From Fremontodendron californicum (Eukaryota; Streptophyta; Magnoliopsida; Malvales; Malvaceae): a stretch of 64,000 nucleotides of DNA. Shown in pieces: positions 1 to 11,359 of this stretch. Under the pieces are notes generated by a model that searched no databases, had not been told where the DNA came from, and saw only the letters and a list, made by a program, of their open reading frames with translations. The stretch spans positions 7,388,001 to 7,452,000 of the forward strand of contig JAULJL010000039.1 of assembly GCA_030761205.1 (NCBI GenBank). The letters are read 5' to 3'. The position numbers and the translations under genes were made by a program. Position 1 is the stretch's first letter. Each line of letters starts with the position of its first letter.

Positions 1-719
1 CCTAACTAGAAAATAAAAAATAAAAATAAAAACTTTATTTAAATATCTTGATACTCAAATTTTTTTTTTAGTATTAATTTTAAATATTTTAACTTTAGTA
101 AACCCAAATCTTCCAAATTGAAGTTAATTTTATATAATCACAACAGCCCAAATATATAAAAAGTCCAAGATAACAACTTTTTGTCTTTTTGGATCGGATA
201 AAGATTAATTGTTTTGACTTTTGTTGAAAGAATAGGTTGTGACATGTGGGCCTAAAAGTTTTGAAACCAAGTTAAAAGAACAAAAGAAAAACCTAATTTT
301 TCATTATACCCATTCGACCATTACCCTTTCTTCTCCGCTTCTTCTTCCAGCCTCACAAAATCACTGTAGAGAGCAGATTGCTATTGTCTAACTTGAAAAT
401 TGAAATCTTTCTATCTCTCGTTTTTCTCTCCTTAAAAGATTTAGTTGCATAAATAGATCTATCTATTTCTTCTTCTTTTTTCCATCCAAACTATGACGTT
501 GCAGAAGTTGGGAAACCCATATCTCATTAGCAGATTTTAGTCTAGCAATCTCCCTCCTTGTAACCTCTCTCTCTTAGACTCTGATTTTTGAAGTGTGAAA
601 AAGCCGAACCAAAATGTGCAATGACGAGTCCGACACATATATTGCGTCGGTACCTGTGTCTTATCGTGTCGACACGGATATGATATCCTAAAGTGTCGAG
701 TCCATGTAACAGAGGTTGG
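1..719. other. AT-rich intergenic DNA with a leader-like stretch
   Basis: No gene can be supported. Bases 300-560 are pyrimidine-rich and resemble a plant 5' leader. An ATG at 493 opens a frame of only about 15 codons before a stop, so at most this is a relic of a first exon. Around 615-710 are alternating GTGTCG/CGACAC motifs of a type seen in dispersed plant repeats. The rest is A/T-rich filler. Confidence 0.4.
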
Positions 720-999
720 GGTGTTGCGGTGGTTTTTCTTGAGGTCTTAGTGAGAGAGAGTCTGTTTAAAGAGATTAAAAAAAATGAAAAAGAAAATTTT
801 AAAAAGAAAAATTAAATTGATTATTTGCATCATTTAATTTTTGCTTCACCATTTTAAAACTGTTGCATTATGTGCATTTTATTTTTGTTTATAATTGATA
901 ATAAATATGAAATGGTAATAATGATTTTGGAAGAATAATATTCTTAAAAATAAAAATAAGATAATATCTCTAAATAAGATAATTCTCGGAACTATGCCT

Positions 1000-1388
1000 A
1001 GATATTGGAGGGAACCAACAATTATTTTTTACAAATGGAAATTTGGAGGATTATTGTGACAATTCCTAAGTGAAGAAACTTTTTTTTTTTAATTCTATAT
1101 TAATGTTGGAAAATTTAGGAGAACATTTTAATGCCAAAGATTTTTATTTTATTCTTAAAAAATGATTTTTAAAAGAAAAAAATGGTTGCAATAAAAAAAT
1201 TTATTTTTAAATATCAAAATTAAGAATTTTTTTGAAAAACAATGGATCATGATTAATTGGTACGTTCTTTGAACAGGTACCGTGAGAGTGTTAATCATTC
1301 CTCATGCTTTCCGAACCGAAACATTATTTTTCGTAAATTAAAAATTATATTTTTAATAAATATTAAATAATAGTATATTAAGTAATTT
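1000..1388 (+). repeat. Left half of a diverged duplicated segment (copy A)
   Basis: This stretch matches 9963-10255 with many substitutions and small indels. Shared landmarks include GGTTGCAATAAAAAA, GATTAATTGGTA and CGTTCTTTGAAC, in the same order and orientation. The similarity resumes at 3190-3420 (copy A) and in 10260-10980 (copy B), so a 1.8-kb insertion splits copy A. No coding content is seen. Confidence 0.65.
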
Positions 1389-3189
1389 ATTTATGTTATT
1401 CTTGGTTTTTTTTTTTTTTTTAATATTGCTTTTTTCTTCTTCGAAATACCGATATTTTGTTTTTATATTAAATCAACGTATGGAAGCCGCCCTCTCCAAG
1501 AACGGCTTCCAAACAAAATTTTTTTTTTTTTTAAAATTACACCATGGAATCTGCCCTCCCAAAGGCGGCTTCCATGGTGCATTTTAAAAAATATATATTT
1601 TCATAATTTATATATATTTTTAATTATAATTTTTTTTTATATTTTTAATTATATAAATTTATATTTTTATAAAAATTTAAATTTTTTAATTATAAATTTT
1701 TTATATATTTTTTTTATTATATACTTAAAATTTATATATTTTTTCATATAATTTATAAAAAAAAAATTAATTATATATAAAAAATTATATATATATATAT
1801 AAATTTATAAAATAAATGAATTATATATAATTCAGAGCTCTTAACGTAAAGTATACTGATATAAAGGTTCCGGACATCAAATTCCCAACCTTGAACCTTT
1901 ATTGAGCAATTGAACATAAGTTCTGGACAGATTACTTACCAGTTTTCCTGCAATGGTTCTACCCTCTTATAAAATGGCAAACCATCCTCTAAGACTTTAT
2001 TGATACCCTATACACCTACACCACCATTCTCTTCCACAGACCTTATACAAAAGATGGTTATACAAAAGATGGTTTTCAACCCTCGGCACAACCATACAAG
2101 AAATTCCCTCCCAACTTCATAATGAAATTCTTGACCTACTGTGCCAAAAGAATCAGTATCTACCCACAAACCTTACCCCCTACACCAGGAAGAACAATGG
2201 GGATCTTACCCTCCAGAATATATTCGTCAGTTACGAATGGACCTTAACACCTACGTGACTGCAAACAGACAATGGTTAATGGATGATTGGTATCAAGAAC
2301 CTTTGCAAACCAGACATGTCAATCTTCCGATCATGCTCCCATCAGAAGCCTTGCACTTCCCTATAAATCCTTATTGGACAAACAAGAGAATATTTCCCGC
2401 TCGAAGCAAGCCTCGATAGAAGAATCTTTGCAGACATTCTCCTCAAAAGAAAAGCCCTGAAAAAGAAGACATTGTTTTGTTACTTTAGCTTTACGTCAAT
2501 GTGCTTTAGCTTTATATTAGTATACTTTATGTCAACTATTTTATATCAGTTTGCTTTACCTTTATATCAGTATGCTTTCTGTCAAGAGCCCTAAATTATA
2601 TATAATTCATTTATTTTATAAAAAAAATTTAAAATTACTTTTTTTATATATATAATTAAATTTTTATAAATTATATGAAATATATATATTTTAAGTATAT
2701 AATTAAAAAATATATAATTTTTTATAATTAAAAAATATAATTTTTTTGTAAAAATATAAATTTATAAAAATATATAAATTATGAAAAAATATATATAATT
2801 AAAAAATATATAAATTTATAATTAAAAAATATATATAAATTTTGAATATATCTAATTAAAAAATATATAAATTAATTTTTTTTTTTAAAGTACACCATGG
2901 AAGCCGCCCTCTAGGAGGATGGCTTCCATGGTGTAATATGTACTTTAAAATAAAATAAAAAATTGTTTGGAAGCGGCTTCTATACATTGATTTTTAAAAA
3001 ATAAAAATATGTATTGAGAAATCGTCCATGGTCATGATGATTTTTCAATATATTTTGAAATTAACGTATTTCGATACACAAAAATAAAAAATTAGTATTT
3101 AAAAAAAACAATATTAAAATAAAAAATCGTTATTCTTTCATTCTTTTATTTTTTACCTATTTATTATTTTTAATTTTATTATCTCCTTT
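1389..3189. mobile_element. Foldback-type element with long imperfect inverted arms
   Basis: Arms at about 1400-1860 and 2580-3140 are reverse complements of each other. Both carry GGAAGCCGCCCTC-type hairpin motifs and the stretch AATGAATTATATATAATT. The arms are extremely AT-rich. Between them lies a less AT-rich core (1840-2590) with a 92-aa ORF. The paralogous segment near 10.25 kb runs uninterrupted from TAAGTAATTT into TGTTTTGA, which supports an insertion of about 1,801 bp. A related solo arm lies at 11360-11600. It could be a Mutator-like or foldback element; no transposase is visible and I could not define a clean target-site duplication. Confidence 0.6.
2141..2419 (+). CDS. Unrecognised 92-aa ORF in the core of the foldback element
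   Basis: This is a 92-codon frame rich in Pro, Tyr, Trp and Gln, with base composition well above its AT-rich surroundings. I recognise no domain. The composition (a WLMDDWYQ segment and a basic PARSKPR tail) looks more like true coding sequence than chance. It is followed at 2480-2580 by repeats of a GCTTTA/TATCAGT type that resemble a transcribed non-coding region. It may be a captured host gene fragment or a relic of an integrated pararetrovirus; neither can be shown here. It may also be only the 3' part of a longer broken frame, because readable sequence extends upstream of the ATG. Confidence 0.3.
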   Translation: MPKESVSTHKPYPLHQEEQWGSYPPEYIRQLRMDLNTYVTANRQWLMDDWYQEPLQTRHVNLPIMLPSEALHFPINPYWTNKRIFPARSKPR

Positions 3190-3420
3190 TGTTTTGAATA
3201 ATTAATTTTTTATATTTTAAAATTATAAAATTTTTAATATTAAAAACACAAAAAATTAATTTTATAATATAAAATAAAATATATTAAAATCAAAATTTTT
3301 ATTTTTAGTAAAATTCAATAAAAAAATGGAAATGAGACTCAAAGAATATGACTAACATTCAAACTAACAACAATCAATATGCTTATTGGAGATTATGATA
3401 TTATTATTATTATTATATAA
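3190..3420 (+). repeat. Right half of duplicated segment, copy A
   Basis: This continues the similarity to copy B (10260-10300 and 10735-10980): a TTTTGAATAATTAATTTTTT start, a TTTTATAATATAAAAT core, and a (TTA)n run near the end. Copy B holds an extra insertion at about 10300-10735. Confidence 0.6.
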
Positions 3421-3519
3421 TCTATACTTTACCTATAAAAAATTCCTCTAAGAGGTCCAATGAATGACACATGGTGAGTTGTTTGCTCTGGCATGTGATT
3501 TTCAAAAAATTTAAATTAA

Positions 3520-3845
3520 GAACGAAGGAATAAGAATAAAAATAAAAAAAAAAAACAAAGAGGAATAAAGAAAAAGAGATGGCATGTTGGAAAGAAAAAA
3601 AAAAAGCAAAGAAAGAAGGAAAAAAAAAAAAAGAAGAAGAAGAAGAATTTAGAAGAAAAACGAAAAAAATAGAGGAAGAAAAAGATTCTAGAGACTAGAG
3701 AGTGGATAGGAAGCAAATAAAATTATGAAAATTGTACAAAGAGAAACAAAAAATTAAATAAATAAATAAAGACGAGGAGAGAGAATAACAAAAAGAAAAT
3801 ATTGGAGACGAGAGATGGAATCGAAAAAAGAAGAAAAGAAACAAG
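3520..3845 (+). repeat. Polypurine stretch
   Basis: About 330 bases are almost entirely A and G on the plus strand, with several A-runs over 10. It creates Phe-rich spurious frames on the minus strand. Similar shorter purine runs occur at 10425-10490 and 33855-33945. Nothing coding is seen. Confidence 0.7.
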
Positions 3846-3866
3846 ATTAAAATTAGAGGTGGCAAA

Positions 3867-4125
3867 ATGAACCCGAACCCGAAAACCCGCTCAGGAAAAC
3901 CCGAACCCGAACCCGCCCAAACCCGATTTGACCAAAAAGTCAAAAACCCGAACCCGAAAAAGCCCGAACCCGAATGGGCCCGAACCCGAATGGACCCGAA
4001 CCCGAATGGACCCGAACCCGAATGGACCCGAACCCGAATGGGCCCGAACCCGAATGAGCCCGAACCCGAATGAGCCCGAACCCGAATGGACCCGAACCCG
4101 AGACCGGCCCGAACCCGAATTTAAT
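3867..4125 (+). repeat. 16-bp minisatellite, left end of the hAT
   Basis: Tandem CCCGAACCCGAATGGA-type units, about ten clear copies plus degenerate ones. A 16-bp unit is not a multiple of three, so all frames cycle through the same Pro-Asn/Pro-Glu/Thr-Arg pattern. The long open frames here are therefore an artefact of the repeat. Confidence 0.9.
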
Positions 4126-4465
4126 ACTAAAAATAAAAATAAACAAATTGCAATTATTTTTTTTTACAAAGCAATAACTTTAATTATTAATTTTATTCTA
4201 ATTTTTTTTAATAATTTAATTAAAATTTAAAATTTAATATATTATATATATATGATGAAATAATAATTTTATCAAAAAGTAAATTATATTTTGTACTTAT
4301 AAGTTATAACTTTAACGTCTCATATCATGATGAATTTACAATCTAAATATTTTAAATTCTTGAAAATTTTAAAGATGTGAAAACAAATTTGACAATAATT
4401 CAATTAATCTATAAGGGTAAAAAAATTGACAATAATTCAATTATTTTGGCCTTTTGGGTTATACT

Positions 4466-4719
4466 TAGACCTGCTCACGGGCCGGGCCTGGGCAGGATAT
4501 TTTGTGTTCCGGGCCGGTCCGGAACAGTAATTTTTATTATAATATTATTTTATTTAATTTTAATTATAAAAAAATAAAAAAAATAAAAAATTTATTTTTT
4601 ATTCCAATGAACAGTGTTTCGGGCCTAAACGGGCAGGCCGGGCCGACCCATGGCCAGGCCTGGGCAGAGAAAATAAAAAAAACTGGGCCGCGGCCCGGCC
4701 CGGCCCATAAGCAGCTCTA
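4466..4719. mobile_element. Small hAT MITE nested in the larger hAT
   Basis: It is 254 bp, flanked by a perfect 8-bp duplication GTTATACT (4458-4465 and 4720-4727). Its terminal inverted repeats are TAGACCTGCTCACGGGCCGG and TAGAGCTGCTTATGGGCCGG (the latter on the opposite strand). The ends are very GC-rich (GGGCCGGGCC motifs) and the middle is AT-rich. Relatives lie at 15534-15781 and, as a right end only, near 7700. Confidence 0.88.
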
Positions 4720-4964
4720 GTTATACTTATGCGGTTAGGTTAGGGTGGGTTTAATTGGATTATGGCTTTCATGTGATTTTATTTTAGCGGGTGGATTTAA
4801 TGGGGTTTTGGGTTTTATGGCCTTTTGGTTTTGAGTATATTTATTATATATTAATAAATAATCATATTAATTATATATTTATTACGTATAATTTAAATAT
4901 AAATTATATTTTTTAGTACTACTTTATAATTTATACTTTATACTGATGAAAAAAATATAAGTAC

Positions 4965-4967
<3 letters not shown>

Positions 4968-4999
<32 letters not shown>
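4968..4999. repeat. (TA)n microsatellite
   Basis: An uninterrupted TA dinucleotide run of about 32 bases. Confidence 0.9.
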
Positions 5000-5001
<2 letters not shown>

Positions 5002-5424
5002 TGACTATAAGCATAAATTTTTTGCATTTTATAAGTATATAAACGAATAGATGAAGGTCAGGATTTATTTTTAAAAGTTTTTTATTTTATAGTGAATATA
5101 AATTATAATGTATTTATATTTTGAAATTCGAGCTCATCAAATCAATTATTTTAAATATCAATATATTATTTTATAATATATCATATTTTTTATAATAAAT
5201 TATTTCAAAATTTGATTTTATATAACAAATTAATTTCTTATTCTTTTGGTGCTAACAAATATTAATTTTAAAAAATAAATATAATTAAAAATATCATATA
5301 ATAGCAAAAGTATAAAAATAAAAAAAATAATAATAATAAATTAATAATTTGTTTTTAGATATAAATATTTAAATTACGTAAAAATGATTACATCTAATAT
5401 AAAATAAAATAATGTAAAACATAC

Positions 5425-5675
5425 CCGTACCCAGATCGAACCCGAACCCAGACCGAACCCGAACCCGAATGGGCCCGAACCCGAATGAGCCCGAACCCGA
5501 ATGGGCCCGAACCCGAATGAGCCCGAACCCGAATGAGCCCGAACCCGAATGGACCCGAACCCGAATGAGCCCGAACCCGGATGGACCCGAACCCGAATGA
5601 GCCCGAACCCGAATGAGCCCGAACCCGAATAAACCCGAACCCGAATGAACCCGACCCGAACCCGCCCGAATCCGC
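5425..5675 (+). repeat. 16-bp minisatellite, right end of the hAT
   Basis: About a dozen CCCGAACCCGAATGAG-type units. They read in the same orientation on the plus strand as the left array, so the two arrays are direct repeats inside an element whose termini are inverted. Confidence 0.9.
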
Positions 5676-5743
5676 CCAATTGTCACTTCTAATTAAAATG
5701 AGAGAAAAAAAGGTGCATGTGAGATGAGAGAAAGATTTACTGA

Positions 5744-5783
5744 AAGGGGCCAGATTTGGGAGCACTCGTCAAACTGGCCCCTT
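5744..5783. repeat. Perfect 10-bp inverted repeat
   Basis: AAGGGGCCAG at 5744-5753 and CTGGCCCCTT at 5774-5783 are exact reverse complements separated by 20 bases. Function is unknown; it is conspicuous because it is GC-rich in AT-rich DNA. Confidence 0.6.
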
Positions 5784-5879
5784 GCCGATTGTAAAAGAAA
5801 GGAAACAAAACAAAAAAAAAAAAAAAAAAAAAGAGAAGCGAATAAAATGAGCGACTCAAAAGTTTGCTTACTCCATCAT

Positions 5880-6600
5880 TTGATTTTTATTTTCGATTTT
5901 AATTATTTTTTTATAGATTTTATTTTGATGGAGTTTTTGTAACATTGTTTCTTTTGCTGATGTTTTGATTATTATCTTTGACTTTCCTTTTCGCTAATCC
6001 TAAATTCTTGCATATTTGTTGTTTATTTGCTTCCTTTTTTTTGTTAATTTTTTTCTTAAAATTTTGAAGTTTCTAAAAGAATGTGTTTAAAATTTTTTTA
6101 TATTAATCCCTGTTTTTGTTGCAGTAATTCTTCAAACTTATTAAACAACTAAATTTAAGGTGAGTTTTGAGGCTTATACTTATGTATATATTTTTAATTA
6201 TTTTTGAATTTGATTTTCACCTGAATAGTTGCTTTATTTTGATATTTTCCAGTTGCTCTTTTATGAATGTTATTATTTATTTTTAAATAAGTATTGTTTT
6301 GTTAATATTAATTAAATAAAACAAGTTATTTGTTAATTATTCCAACTTATGATAAGTTTTGATTGTTATACTTTGTTGTTTTATGTATTTTATCATTTTG
6401 TTCGAATTTATCAAGATATGCATTTTAATTTTATTGCTTTTTATGCGTTTTGGTTCTCCCTTTGATTAAGCTTTTGCATTCTTTTGCTTCTAATGGCTGT
6501 AGGTTTGAATTGCAATTTTCTATGCAGTTGTTTGTGAGCATTTTTTTATTATTTTTTTTATAGTGGTACTTGTTTTTAATATGAATAACAATAATTAGGT
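5880..6600. other. T-rich stretch without a supported gene
   Basis: It is strongly T-rich on the plus strand with several TTTGCAG- and GTAAGT-like motifs, resembling plant intron or leader sequence. It precedes a short open frame at 6611. No conserved coding sequence is recognised. Confidence 0.35.
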
Positions 6601-6610
6601 AAGTCAGAGT

Positions 6611-6781
6611 ATGATTAGAAGATTGAAAAGATTAAGATCAAATAAATTAAGAGGGGACAATAATCCTATTCACAATATAAATTTTGAACTTATTGCCAAT
6701 GACATAGATTTTGTTGTAAATAATGTGCATCATGAAAGAGAACAACATGATTGCAAAATTGACTATAATGAGAACGAATAG
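6611..6781 (+). CDS. Possible small exon or 56-aa ORF of unknown type
   Basis: The frame starts ATGATTAGAAGATTG and runs 56 codons to TAG. The predicted peptide has a basic start (MIRRLKRLRSNK), then an Asn/Asp/His-rich part ending CKIDYNENE. Codon use is balanced compared with its neighbours. It could be a first exon of a degraded transposase or host gene; no family is recognised and the case is weak. Confidence 0.2.
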   Translation: MIRRLKRLRSNKLRGDNNPIHNINFELIANDIDFVVNNVHHEREQHDCKIDYNENE

Positions 6782-6861
6782 GAGGTAGTAGGTTACATCT
6801 GGCTAAATCAATAGAAGGATTATTGTCAAGTAGAAATATTCTAGAAAATAAGGTCTACACC

Positions 6862-7047
6862 TAGGGATTTAAATTGTGGCGACGAACGCGTTTTTGGGTT
6901 GTGTCGCGTTTATTGCGGTTGAGACGTAATGAATGTTATTGCGATCAATTGCAGTAAATATCGGTCGTGAATATCGACGACGAAAGGAGCTGAAACTGCA
7001 AAATAACGATCATAACGTTGCGTTGCAGCCGTTATTTAAATCCCTGA
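6862..7047. mobile_element. Small hAT-like MITE
   Basis: The ends TAGGGATTTAAAT and ATTTAAATCCCTGA are near-perfect inverted repeats enclosing about 186 bp rich in CG dinucleotides. The flanks TCTACACC and TCTCACCG resemble a decayed 8-bp duplication. Confidence 0.55.
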
Positions 7048-7440
7048 TCTCACCGATTGTCATGTAAAACTCGACCTCACATATCATTGCATCATGCACA
7101 TCGGTTTGGTAAATTGCTGGAAAATTTTCATGTGGTGAGCTCCTAATTTGAGCGTATATGTTGATGGTTTCTTGATACCCTAACTACTATGTATCCATGT
7201 TTATGTGTGTCTATGTGTTTTTCTTTTGGTTGGGGAAGGGGAGTGATTGTGGTTATCTTTTCTCAGGGTTGGAGGTGGGTGCAGGGAATAAGGGAGGTCA
7301 ATGGGGATTGGGTAGGATATTGACTTTTCTTTTAAAATTCTATTCCGAAGGCATAAACTTTTAAAAATTTGATTATACTTTATTTAAATTTTGAGGCTAT
7401 GATAGATTAGAACTTTAAGTTAGATTTAATGTTGATTCAC

Positions 7441-7706
7441 TTTGCTGGGTAGCCGTCCGGCCCGATAGACCCGATTTAAATTGAATCGAGTTTGGATAAC
7501 GATTTTTATAATTCGAGTCGATTCGATCTAATTCGAATTACTATTCATTAAATAAAAAATATTTTTATTTAAATTTAATTATAAAAAATATAATTTTTTT
7601 AAAATAATTTATAAACAGTAAAACAGACTTAGGACCAATCCAGACTCGTCCCGTAAAAAACTTGAGCAAGTAAAAAAAAAAATTTCAAGCCACGACCCGA
7701 TCATGA
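7441..7706. mobile_element. hAT MITE fragment related to the 4466 family
   Basis: The right end (ATGAGCAGGTCTA) matches the terminal repeat of the 4466-4719 and 15534-15781 elements, and CCCGA-rich stretches lie at both ends. The left terminus is degraded and no duplication is seen. Confidence 0.45.
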
Positions 7707-7739
7707 GCAGGTCTAGGCCTAGGCCTGTGGCTTCAATGC

Positions 7740-8608
7740 CTTGCTACATGTTTACATAGGTTTTTAAATCATGCAGAGTACTCCAATAGCAATTAACTTC
7801 TACTGAGAGAATATGGCTTCAAGGCGTGCTGCAAATGCCACTTTCCTTTAGACTTATTTCGCCCCCACCATTTATGGTATGCAAAAGGAGTTTTGTCGAG
7901 TAGCCACAAGATAAAATTGAGACTATGTTTTAAATCACTTTTGCACTAGTGAAATCAAACCACTAAAGACTTCTTAATGAGCGGCAAAATCATATTTCTT
8001 ATACTTAGTTTTCTAAAGTAAACTAAGTATACTTGACTTTTTTTAATTTGAGAATGATAGGGAAGAGAGAATCAGAAGATCTGATATCTCTTGTCTTGTT
8101 GTATATTTATGTTCTATTTAAGCTTGATCTTTATTTATAAAGATTTAATCAAAAGTTGTGTCCCTTCAGTTGTGTTGTTTAATCCAGCCAACTTGTCTTT
8201 TCATTGAGTTTTCACCTTTTGGTACTCAATAGGTGCCATTGGCAATTTTCACAAGTGAAAGAGCAACCTCTGAAAGATATAAATGAGTTTGAAATGAAAC
8301 CAGTCGTTACAGACGAATCTGCCAAAATTTGAACTAGGAGATTCGAATCCTCGAGATACGATCCTTCTTTGTAAATTCTAATAGAACACATTCCAAACCC
8401 ATGGAATTCGAATCCCATGAATGGTATTCTAATCCCATCATATGTAAAGTTTCTCCGGTTGATCTTTAAATCAATTTTCAAGGTTTGAAACTTACCAAAG
8501 CTATTGTATAGCTTCCCATGTGCTAGTTTCTCATTAATTGATAATTTAATCAATTAATCTTTCATTCATTCATTCATTTCTTTCATTTTATTTTAAAATT
8601 TTCCAACA
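7740..8608 (-). mobile_element. Possible Copia-type LTR remnant
   Basis: On the minus strand the segment starts TGTTGGAAAATTTTAA at 8608, a typical LTR start. It contains a TATA-like TTTATAAATAAAGATC near 8130, then a run of short CT-rich motifs. No protein-coding part of an element adjoins it, so a solo or truncated LTR is likeliest. The far boundary and duplication are not defined. The 113-codon minus-strand frame at 8212-8553 lies inside and is not supported as a gene. Confidence 0.35.
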
Positions 8609-8850
8609 ATACAAGCTGATACAGATCAATGCGACTGGTATTGATCGATACAGAAATCGAAACGGTACTATGTTTGTACCATTTCAATTTTTTTCAAAAT
8701 CGATACGTACCGGTCAATATGATCAGTACTGATACGGTACGGACTACCATGCATGAGATACTACAATCCCTTGATTATTAGTATGAATATAGTACTAATA
8801 TTTTAACCTTTCTTGATCGTGATTTTGGGGGAAAAAAAAAATAAAGATAA

Positions 8851-9335
8851 GGGTTTATTTGATAATATATTAAAAAAATTTAATGCGTTAAAAAATTTCA
8901 ATAATTTAATTTTTTTTAATATATTCGATAACTTATATTAAATGTTACTTAATAGAAAATTTTAATAAAAAAATGTTGAATGCGATAAGTAGCTAAAAAG
9001 TTATTTATTACTTAATGGAGAACATGTTAAATCAATTTTATTTTTTTAATAAAATTATATTTGAAGTAAATTATATTTTTTTTATTATAAAAGATGAGAT
9101 GTTTAAATTATTCTTTTAATTTTTATCCAGAATAATTTAAAATATTATGTTAACAAAATAGAAATGGTAAATTAATAATTTTTAAAATCAAGATTTACTG
9201 TTATCAAACAATATAATTATATTTAGTACTTAATTTTAAATAACATATCAAACAATTTTTATAATACAAATTTAATACTTATAAATTCAGTATTAAAAAT
9301 TTAACACTTTATTTTTCAGTTTATCAAACAATACC
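8851..9335 (+). mobile_element. Tourist/PIF-Harbinger-like MITE
   Basis: A 485-bp AT-rich element with ends GGGTTTATTTGATAA and TTATCAAACAATACC, flanked by TAA on both sides (8848-8850 and 9336-9338). The terminal motif and 3-bp duplication match the Tourist/PIF-Harbinger pattern. It has no coding capacity. Confidence 0.65.
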
Positions 9336-9462
9336 TAAGTTAATTTTTGACAACTTACCTAAATGTTGGAAAGAATCTCAACATTTTTTTTTTACGAATT
9401 AAATATTATCATCAAATTATTGTAAGAATTTTTAAGTATAGTAACCTTTCTGAATTTTTGCA

Positions 9463-9962
9463 GGTGTTGTTTGATAAACAGAAAAATTAAATACTGAATT
9501 TTTAGTATTGAATTTATAAGTACTGAATTTGTATTATAAAAATTATTTGGTATATTACTGAAATTAAGTACTGAATATAATTATATTATTTGATAACTGT
9601 AAATTTTGAATTTTAAAAATTATTCATTTCACAATTTTAATCTTATTAACATAATATTTTATATTATTTTGGTTATTTCTGAATAAAAATTAAAAGGTAA
9701 TTTAAATATCTCATCTATTGTAACATAAAAAAAAGATAATTTAGTTAAAATATAATTTTTTTAAAAAATAAAATTAACTGAATATTTTTTGCATTAAGTG
9801 ATAAGTAGCTTCCTACCTACTTATCTCATTCAACACTTTTTTATTGAAAATTTTATATTAAGTAAAATTTAATATGAGTTATCAAACACATTGAAAAAAT
9901 TAAATATTGAAAATTTTCATTTTCAATGCATTGAAAATTTCAATGCTTTATCAAACACGCCC
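9463..9962 (-). mobile_element. Second copy of the same MITE, inverted
   Basis: About 500 bp that is the reverse complement of the 8851-9335 element with moderate divergence. Landmarks are GATAAGTAGCT-type motifs near the outer ends and TTATCAAACACGCCC at the terminus. The two copies are 127 bp apart, giving a potential hairpin with about 490-base arms. Confidence 0.65.
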
Positions 9963-10980
9963 TTAATATAGAAATTTTAGAGGATTGTTTCAACGCTTAA
10001 ATAAAGTGATTTATTTTTATTAAAGAAAACAAAAAAAATTGGTTGCAATAAAAAATTAAGAAAATTATTTTTAAATGTCAAAATTAAAATTATTTTTTAA
10101 AGATAATGGATATCAAATGATTAATTGGTATCGTTCTTTGAACGAATACGATGAATGTTAATTATTTTTCACACGTAACTGTATTTCCAAATCGAAACTC
10201 TATTTTTTATAAACAAATTTTATATTTTTAATTAATTTTAAAGTAACTAATATATTAAGTAATTTTGTTTTGAGCAATTAATTTTTTATATTTTAAAATT
10301 ATTTAATAATTTTTACCTTTTAATTTATAACACTTAATTAAACTAATCCTCTCGGTAAACTACTTTGATTTTGGTTTGCCACGTCGTAAGTCAATATATA
10401 TATATATATATATATAGTTATTTTAGTTAAGAAAGAAATAAAAATGAGAGAAAGAAGGAACAAAGGAAAGACAAAGAAAAGAGAAAAAGAATATTTGTGA
10501 ATTCGTATCGTGTTTATGTTTTTTTGTATCATAATAATATTTAATATATTATATATTTATATAAATTTTGATATGTTAATAATTTATTTTATTTAGATTT
10601 TGACTCGTTCATAAATTTATATCGTGTTCATGTTATTTTTTGTGTCGTGTCGTATTTTAATTAATTTTTTCTTATTGTGTTCATATTATATAATTATATT
10701 ATGTTCAAAATTTTTAAATTTAATTGACAATATTTAAATAATTTTTTATTTTATTAAAAAAAAGAAACATCAATTTTATAATATAAAATGTATCAAAATC
10801 AAAATTATTTTTATTTTTTATTAAAGTTGGATAAAAAAAAAAAAAAGAGAAATGAAAATGAGGCTCAAAGTGTACAAATGCCCCCACTCACCATATATAT
10901 CCACGCCCAAGGCATACCACACACGTATCTAACAACAACGAATCTGCTCATCGGAAAATATTATTATTATATTATAAATT
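9963..10980 (+). repeat. Copy B of the duplicated segment
   Basis: It matches copy A (1000-1388 and 3190-3420) but lacks the foldback insertion. It carries its own insertion at about 10300-10735, which holds a (TA)n run, a purine stretch and GTGTCGTGT-type repeats also seen at 14770-15150 and 33950-34700. Confidence 0.6.
10390..10416. repeat. (TA)n microsatellite
   Basis: A short TA run inside the insertion in copy B. Confidence 0.85.
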
Positions 10981-11359
10981 TCAATAATCCCAACAACTAG
11001 CTGTCGTGTCAGCATTATTTCTTTCTTTGTTTTCTCCGCCAATCTAATCTCTCTTTACTTTTCTCTTCCCAACACGTTAATTATTAACATTAAAAACCAA
11101 CCCTAAAATTCATTTAATAAAAAGATTTTGCTAGTAAATATTATAAGATATTTTTTTAAATTATTATATATAATAATATCTTTAATTACTACATTAAAAA
11201 TAATACATAAAATTATCAATTTTTTTATTTAATATAATTATATAATTATAAATACAGAAATTGTAAATTTTTTTTAAATTAAAATTTAAAATTTTAATTT
11301 TAATTTTTTAAAATTATAAATTATATAATTTTAATTTTATTATTTAATTTTTAAAAAAA

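Larger units (their letters stand above)
3854..5691. mobile_element. Non-autonomous hAT element with minisatellite ends
   Basis: A perfect 8-bp target-site duplication ATTAAAAT flanks the element (3846-3853 and 5692-5699). The ends are TAGAGGTGGCAAAATG and the reverse complement of CAATTGTCACTTCTA, so the inverted terminal match is short and imperfect. Next to each end is a 16-bp minisatellite (CCCGAACCCGAATGRR), at 3867-4125 and 5425-5675. The 1.8-kb body has no transposase. A second family member lies at 35280-36934, with similar interior sequence and degenerate CGAA-rich ends. The 8-bp duplication and TAG ends place it in the hAT superfamily. Confidence 0.85.

Noticed and set aside
3867..4230. 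Pro/Asn/Glu/Arg-rich frames on both strands (also at 5369-5765)
   Set aside because: They are translations of the 16-bp minisatellite. Every frame is open with the same cyclic pattern, so this is not coding.
8212..8553. 113-codon minus-strand ORF
   Set aside because: No recognisable domain. It sits inside a probable LTR remnant with repeated ATTCGAATCCC motifs.
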